Positions 7,996-11,528 of a stretch of DNA of 11,528 nt are shown one piece after another. The translations under genes and the position numbers were made by a program. Below the pieces are notes generated by a model, which was given only the letters and a program-made list of their open reading frames with translations, made no database searches and was not told where the DNA came from. This stretch comes from Myxococcales bacterium (lineage in GTDB: Bacteria; Myxococcota_A; Bradymonadia; Bradymonadales; Bradymonadaceae), in assembly GCA_007120615.1 (NCBI GenBank), contig SKNI01000472.1, positions 1-11,528 of the forward strand. Direction: 5' to 3'. Each line of letters begins with the position of its first letter. The stretch's first letter is position 1.

Positions 7996-9254
7996 CGACC
8001 AACAATCACTGCAGCGCTGCCAGCCGCCTCCTAAGCGCCCTTATCCTGTGCTCGCTCCCTTTTGGTTTACTGGCCTGCGACAACGACAACGACAGCGACC
8101 AACCCGCCGTCGAAGCCCCGGAAGCTGAAGTCCCTCACTACGATCGCGACACCGTCGAATCCACGGAAGCCGTCGATCTTCGCGACCCTTCAGGGCAGAC
8201 CTTCCGTCGACTTCGCGCCTCCACTCCGGAGGTCTTTCCGCCCTGTCGACAGATCTTTGAGGAGGACGGCCAATTCCTAGACTGGCCCCTCTCCACCGAA
8301 GAGCAGGGCCCGGCCCTCTTCGGCTGCGATCCGGAGAGCTTCGTCGAATTCGACGACGGCCGCCGCATCATCGCCTACGCCACCGGCATGGAAGAGGACC
8401 GACGGGCCACCCATCTTCAGATCATCTTTTACGAAGCCGATGGCTCGATCCGGTGGAAAAACCTGATGGATCGAAGCGCCGAGAAACAGAATTTCGCCGC
8501 CAATTATCGAGGCTCTTTTTTGACCGTTGTCGACGATCGCCTGGTCTGCGCCGGAACCCTCTGGCAGGGCGGCACCCAGCTCCAATGCGCCCGAAAGGAA
8601 AATGGCGAGGTGGTCTACGATGACGTCATGAACTTCTGGGCCGGAATCAAACCGTTTGCCTTCGACGGAAGCCTCTTCTCCACCGACATCCGGGGGATCA
8701 CCCGACGATATCCATTTCGGGGCACCGAGATGCGTCACCGCGCCGTGGAAGGCCGCGGCGGCCGCTCCGCTTTCTACGCCACCGACGAGGAGCGAATCTT
8801 CTTTTCTCCCGCCGAAGACGAGCCCATTCTCACCGGCTGGGATCTCGAGACACTTTCGCCAATCTGGCGAGCGGAGTTGCCCGATCGACCGCGGATTACG
8901 TACCAATTTGTCAGCGCCGAGCACGACCTTTTGCTCCTCAAGGTCGAAGAATATCTCTACGGCTTTGATACAAAGAGCGGCGAAGTGCGGATGGCCTTCA
9001 CCGTCGGAGAATCTCACCCGCCGGTGACGTTTTCCGACGACACCCTCTATTTATTGCTACGCCGAAACGAAGATCCCCCGCTGCTCTACGCCATCGATCC
9101 GCAAAACGGAGAGGTCCGCTGGGTAGCGCTGGCCACCGCCGGCACCCTCCAGCTTCACTACGACCAGGGGCTCTTACTTCGAAGCGTTCGAGCCGTGCAC
9201 TCGGTTGTGCCTGCCGACGAAGCACCTTCCGACGAAGTGCCCGCCGATGACTGA
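7983..9254 (+). CDS. Lipoprotein with PQQ-like beta-propeller repeats
   Basis: The 423-residue protein starts with a lipoprotein signal: hydrophobic stretch about 16-31 and lipobox L29-L30-A31-C32. The predicted mature N-terminus is strongly acidic (CDNDNDSD). Asp at +2 is an inner-membrane retention signal in E. coli; whether this holds here is unknown. The body has several WD/PQQ-type blade ends of the form 'G-x-hydrophobic-x-W/Y': DGSIRWKN (153-160), ENGEVVYDD (206-214), LETLSPIWRA (288-297), KSGEVRMAF (331-339) and QNGEVRWVAL (374-383). This suggests a PQQ-like or quinoprotein-type beta-propeller used for protein binding, as in BamB-like proteins, rather than an enzyme. Cys88/Cys115 and Cys189/Cys202 could form disulfides. 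The C-terminus is an acidic Asp/Glu/Pro tail. The gene overlaps the helicase gene by 13 bp and the protease gene by 8 bp, suggesting translational coupling. It has no obvious ribosome site of its own. Confidence 0.8.
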   Translation: METLTTNNHCSAASRLLSALILCSLPFGLLACDNDNDSDQPAVEAPEAEVPHYDRDTVESTEAVDLRDPSGQTFRRLRASTPEVFPPCRQIFEEDGQFLDWPLSTEEQGPALFGCDPESFVEFDDGRRIIAYATGMEEDRRATHLQIIFYEADGSIRWKNLMDRSAEKQNFAANYRGSFLTVVDDRLVCAGTLWQGGTQLQCARKENGEVVYDDVMNFWAGIKPFAFDGSLFSTDIRGITRRYPFRGTEMRHRAVEGRGGRSAFYATDEERIFFSPAEDEPILTGWDLETLSPIWRAELPDRPRITYQFVSAEHDLLLLKVEEYLYGFDTKSGEVRMAFTVGESHPPVTFSDDTLYLLLRRNEDPPLLYAIDPQNGEVRWVALATAGTLQLHYDQGLLLRSVRAVHSVVPADEAPSDEVPADD

Positions 9255-10434
9255 GCCTGCGAAAGAGACCACCTGGAGAGACTGGAAAGAGCCTCTTCTG
9301 GCCTTTTCGGGACTCCTCATCGCGCTCGGCAGCGCCACAGCTCTCACCGCCGTATGGGCACCTCTATCGGGACACCTTTTGGCCATCGCGGCGATCTTCT
9401 TTCTGGGGATCCCCTATTTTATTCTGACCCGAAAGGGCGCAGACTTTGAGCGCTTCGGCATCGATCTCGATCGCATCCCGGCCCGACATATCCTATTTGG
9501 CTTCGTGGTCACCCTGGTCGTATTTCCCCTCTTCGCAGCCGGCAATCATATCTGGGAGACCCGGGTTCTGGAGCGCGACTTTGAGTATTCCGCCGATCAT
9601 TACCGAAAATGGCCGGTGGAGTTGGAAGCCTCCTCGCTCCGGCCGCCCTCGGATCGGGGGCTCCAGCTTCGGGTCGCCGCCAACAGCCTCCACTTTGAAG
9701 TCACCGGCCCCGACGAGGCGAGCCCCTGGATTCTGGTTGCCGCCGATCGCCCCTTTTCCTGGCGCGACGGCAATCACGTCTACGCCACCCCGGCTCCACC
9801 GGAGTGGTTCGACGATCCCACGCTCATCGAACTCCCCCCCGAATACCCGAGAGTCGCCCGAGAGAGCTCCCAATATTGGTTCATACACCCCGCATCGAGC
9901 CGCCAGTCGGGTCGACTCTCCCTGTCGCCGGCCCATCAAGTCGACGGCGGCGCCGTTCCCCACCGGCTGAACCTTCAGCTCTTGCAAGCCCCCGATGCTC
10001 CGACCCCGACCCTTCTGAAGGGCAGCCGTCTCGTATCGACCGAGGAGACCGGCCACGAGATCGAGCTTAAACGCAGCCACTGGTGGCTGATCCTCTGGGG
10101 ATTGACTCACCTGATTCTCATCGCCCTGCCGGAGGAGTATTTTTACCGCGGTTATCTCCAGACCCGCATTCACGACCTTCTGGGAACGGACCCCGACAAC
10201 CCCCGCAAAATCCTCGGATTCAGCCGGGCCAATTGGATCACCAGCGCCTTCTTCGCCCTGGGCCACGTCCTCATTCCCATCGGCGGCGCTTTTGTGTTGG
10301 CCCGAGGGGCGGTGTTCTTTCCTTCGCTGATCTTCGGCTGGATGCGAGAGCGGACCGGCTCGATCATCGCCCCGACGATCTTCCACGCCGGTGCGAATAT
10401 GATGGTGTTGATCATCGCCGTACATTATTTTTGA
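9247..10434 (+). CDS. CPBP (Abi/CAAX-type) intramembrane metalloprotease with large extracytoplasmic insert
   Basis: The family signature is complete: E296-E297-Y-F-Y-R301 (EExxxR), F336-xxx-H340 and H380-xxx-N384, the three conserved motifs of CPBP glutamate intramembrane proteases. I chose the ATG at 9247 (395 residues). The frame also has an upstream TTG at 9205, but its 14 extra residues lie inside the lipoprotein reading frame and look non-native. Three membrane segments lie at about 15-36, 40-58 and 80-102, then a soluble insert of about 175 residues (104-277), then the catalytic membrane bundle from W279. Counting segments from a cytoplasmic N-terminus places the insert outside the cytoplasm. 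Most CPBP proteins lack such an insert. Family roles include prenyl-protein processing, bacteriocin self-immunity and sorting-type cleavage (myxosortases). The substrate is unknown; the co-translated lipoprotein is a candidate partner. Confidence 0.85.
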   Translation: MTEPAKETTWRDWKEPLLAFSGLLIALGSATALTAVWAPLSGHLLAIAAIFFLGIPYFILTRKGADFERFGIDLDRIPARHILFGFVVTLVVFPLFAAGNHIWETRVLERDFEYSADHYRKWPVELEASSLRPPSDRGLQLRVAANSLHFEVTGPDEASPWILVAADRPFSWRDGNHVYATPAPPEWFDDPTLIELPPEYPRVARESSQYWFIHPASSRQSGRLSLSPAHQVDGGAVPHRLNLQLLQAPDAPTPTLLKGSRLVSTEETGHEIELKRSHWWLILWGLTHLILIALPEEYFYRGYLQTRIHDLLGTDPDNPRKILGFSRANWITSAFFALGHVLIPIGGAFVLARGAVFFPSLIFGWMRERTGSIIAPTIFHAGANMMVLIIAVHYF

Positions 10435-10455
10435 GTGGTGGGGTCGGGGTACCAT

Positions 10456-10495
10456 TGGGAGTTGGGTCGACCTCGATCGGTCAACCCAACTCCCA
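10456..10495. terminator. Long imperfect hairpin after the operon, possible terminator
   Basis: TGGGAGTTGGGT (10456-10467) pairs perfectly with ACCCAACTCCCA (10484-10495). After one C/A mismatch, GACC (10469-10472) pairs with GGTC (10479-10482), leaving a 6-base loop. That gives 16 pairs and one mismatch, starting 22 bases after the protease stop codon. No T-tract follows on either strand, so it is not a classical Rho-independent terminator. It may protect the 3' end of the message or terminate together with the repeats downstream. Confidence 0.5.
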
Positions 10496-10531
10496 GAGGT
10501 CGACCCTGATCGACGACAACCCACCCAACAA

Positions 10532-10617
10532 GGGGGGTTCGACCCCCCTCCAAACCCCGTTAACCCACTTTTTTTCTCTATCGACACCCCCCAAAACTGG
10601 CACAGACCACTTTCCAA
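10532..10617. repeat. Tandem repeat copy 1 (about 85 bp)
   Basis: The copy opens with a hairpin, GGGGGGT (10532-10538), loop TCG, ACCCCCC (10542-10548). It continues with CCCCGTTAACCCAC, seven Ts (10569-10575), CTCTATCGACACCC, and CACAGACCACTTTCC near the end. It is about 90 percent identical to copy 2 by eye. Function unknown. Confidence 0.85.
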
Positions 10618-10700
10618 GGGGGTTCGACCCCCCTCCACACCCCGTTAACCCACTTTTTTTCTCTATCGACACCCTCAAAAAGTGGTCCAGACCACTTTCC
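10618..10700. repeat. Tandem repeat copy 2 (about 83 bp)
   Basis: The layout matches copy 1: GGGGGT/ACCCCC hairpin (10618-10632), GTTAAC palindrome, seven Ts (10654-10660) and CTCTATCGACACCC. This copy also holds a perfect 8-bp hairpin, AAAGTGGT (10679-10686), loop CCAG, ACCACTTT (10691-10698). Read on the minus strand, that hairpin runs into five Ts, a weak terminator-like arrangement. Copies 1 and 3 have only degenerate versions of it. Confidence 0.85.
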
Positions 10701-10785
10701 GGGGGGGTTCGACCCCCCCTATCACCCGCTCCAACCCTCTTTTTTTCTCTATCGACACCCTCGAGAAATGGCACAGACCCTTTTT
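10701..10785. repeat. Tandem repeat copy 3 (about 85 bp, diverged)
   Basis: The hairpin is GGGGGGGT (10701-10708), loop TCG, ACCCCCCC (10712-10719), one pair longer than in copy 1. The segment between hairpin and T-tract has diverged and lacks GTTAAC. The seven Ts (10740-10746) followed by CTCTATCGACACCC are exactly conserved, as is GGCACAGACC (10770-10779, shared with copy 1). Homology fades after about 10785. Confidence 0.8.
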
Positions 10786-10904
10786 CGCCGCTATTCACGG
10801 GGGTCGGCCTCTGGTCGCCGGAGCGCCTTGCGCCGAAGACCGGATTGGTGGCAAACTCCGGCCTGTGACCTCCGTTCCCGTTTATCTCCACTCGACGTAT
10901 CCTC

Positions 10905-11528
10905 ATGACTAATATCTCGGACCCCGCGGCGCTCGATGATGATCGACGAAAACGGGAGATTCTTCGACGCACGCGTATGGGATTGCTGGAAGATCTCGAC
11001 GATTTGCGCGATGAACTCGTCGATCATCTGGAGGATTTCGAGACCCGGCTTAAACGAACCGCCCTACACCTCCCAAGATGGCTCGATCTTCCCGATAATT
11101 CCCTTCGGCAAACCTTCGAATTGCCGACGCCTGAGTCCTTAAAGGGAACCTTGATCGGGCCTCGAACGATCGCCATGGTCGCCGCCCGAGTGGAAGAATT
11201 TTTAGGAACGTGGCTGGGCGACGGCGACGAGATCCAGGCGTGGCTCAAACGAGAAGATGAGGAGGCCGTCGAAGAGCTCTCCGACGATCTCACCGCCCTG
11301 GAAGCCGCTATCGACGCGGCCTATAACTCCGTCACGGCGCTGGCCGATGATGGTCCCTTCGAGTTGGAACAAATTCTCGAGTCCATCGTCTATGAGCTCG
11401 AGACCAGGCGGGAGACCGACGTGGAAGCTCTGGAGTCGCTGGTCCAGGGCGGAGACGTGGACGCCGGTCGCGACGCACAGGCCGAGATCGCCGAATTATG
11501 GGAAGAACAACGTCGTCGCGCCGGGCAA
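10905..11528 (+). CDS. Unrecognised highly charged protein, 3' end outside the window
   Basis: The frame is open for 208 codons from the ATG at 10905 to the last base, with no stop. An in-frame TGA at 10866-10868 and no other start codon between them make ATG 10905 the first possible start; no good ribosome site precedes it. The visible part is rich in Glu, Asp and Arg, with helical, coiled-coil-like stretches such as REILRRTRMGLLEDLDDL (about 18-35) and LEQILESIVYELETRRE (about 153-169). There is no signal peptide, membrane segment or recognised domain. Codon use resembles the neighbouring genes, which supports it being real. I do not recognise the family. It follows the repeat array and is probably transcribed separately from the upstream operon. 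Confidence 0.7.
   Translation, partial: MTNISDPAALDDDRRKREILRRTRMGLLEDLDDLRDELVDHLEDFETRLKRTALHLPRWLDLPDNSLRQTFELPTPESLKGTLIGPRTIAMVAARVEEFLGTWLGDGDEIQAWLKREDEEAVEELSDDLTALEAAIDAAYNSVTALADDGPFELEQILESIVYELETRRETDVEALESLVQGGDVDAGRDAQAEIAELWEEQRRRAGQ

Larger units (their letters stand above)
10435..10904. other. 470-bp non-coding region with hairpin and repeat array
   Basis: No credible gene lies here. It holds a long hairpin (10456-10495), three tandem repeat units (10532-10785) and a final stretch of about 120 bp (10786-10904) before the next gene. In that last stretch I see only a 7-bp inverted repeat, GCCGGAG at 10817-10823 and CTCCGGC at 10856-10862, with a 32-base loop, and no clear promoter or ribosome site. 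The long open frames crossing the array on both strands look spurious, because successive repeat copies are read in different frames. Confidence 0.8.

Noticed and set aside
9205..9246. TTG at 9205 as the protease start
   Set aside because: The extra 14 residues are encoded within the lipoprotein's acidic tail. The ATG at 9247 gives a tidy 8-bp overlap and a typical N-terminus before the first membrane segment.
10532..10560. tRNA gene or tRNA 3' end (GGTTCGA resembles a T-arm)
   Set aside because: There is no acceptor, D or anticodon arm upstream, and the same motif recurs in each repeat copy as part of a G/C-run hairpin.
9493..10638. Minus-strand open frame of 381 codons opposite the protease gene
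   Set aside because: It lies opposite a gene with all three catalytic motifs intact and continues into the repeats. No domain is recognisable; it is a GC-bias shadow.
10532..10785. CRISPR array
   Set aside because: Only three units are present, and conservation runs across most of each unit rather than alternating short repeats with unique spacers. No cas genes are nearby.
10083..10868. Plus-strand open frame of 261 codons overlapping the protease gene and the repeats
   Set aside because: Its first half is an out-of-frame shadow of the CPBP motifs and its second half is repeat DNA of low complexity.
10481..10972. Minus-strand open frame of 163 codons across the repeat array
   Set aside because: The repeat copies are translated in different frames (GVDREKK in two copies, VSIEKK in another), which is not expected of a real repeated protein. 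It also overlaps the start of the gene at 10905.

Overview
The window is GC-rich, densely coded DNA, most likely from a deltaproteobacterial-type bacterium (Myxococcota or Bradymonadota). The grounds are a kinase-like membrane protein ending in a PEGA-like domain, a second kinase-like domain fused to a DNA-processing enzyme, tight gene packing, and many long spurious open frames opposite real genes, as high GC at third codon positions produces. This placement is inference from gene content; there is no rRNA or other marker.

Layout. (1) Bases 1-1818, + strand: the 3' part of a kinase-like protein that has lost catalytic residues, followed by a Pro/Lys/Ser/Gly repeat linker, an acidic region, one membrane segment and a PEGA-like domain. 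(2) Bases 1794-3092, - strand: a family 4 glycosyltransferase, convergent with gene 1 and overlapping its 3' end by 25 bp. (3) Bases 3093-3270: a divergent promoter region. (4) Bases 3271-10434, + strand: four closely packed genes, probably one operon. They are a tandem universal stress protein, a 1259-residue fusion of a degenerate kinase domain with a RecB/Cas4/Dna2-type nuclease and a Upf1/Dna2-type SF1 helicase, a lipoprotein with PQQ-like beta-propeller repeats, and a CPBP (Abi/CAAX-type) intramembrane protease with a large extracytoplasmic insert. (5) Bases 10435-10904: a 470-bp non-coding region with a long imperfect hairpin and three tandem copies of an approximately 85-bp repeat. (6) Bases 10905-11528, + strand: the 5' part of an unrecognised, highly charged protein that runs off the window.

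The most unusual element is the kinase-like/nuclease/helicase fusion. It looks like a single-chain nucleic-acid processing machine with a built-in pseudokinase sensor or scaffold. The combination recalls the Mokosh anti-phage system (kinase-like plus SF1 helicase plus nuclease), but here the nuclease is a PD-(D/E)XK enzyme with a probable Fe-S cluster. Its neighbours (stress protein, lipoprotein, membrane protease) could equally mean a chromosomal stress or repair operon. The three-copy repeat after the operon is the second feature that ordinary annotation does not explain.
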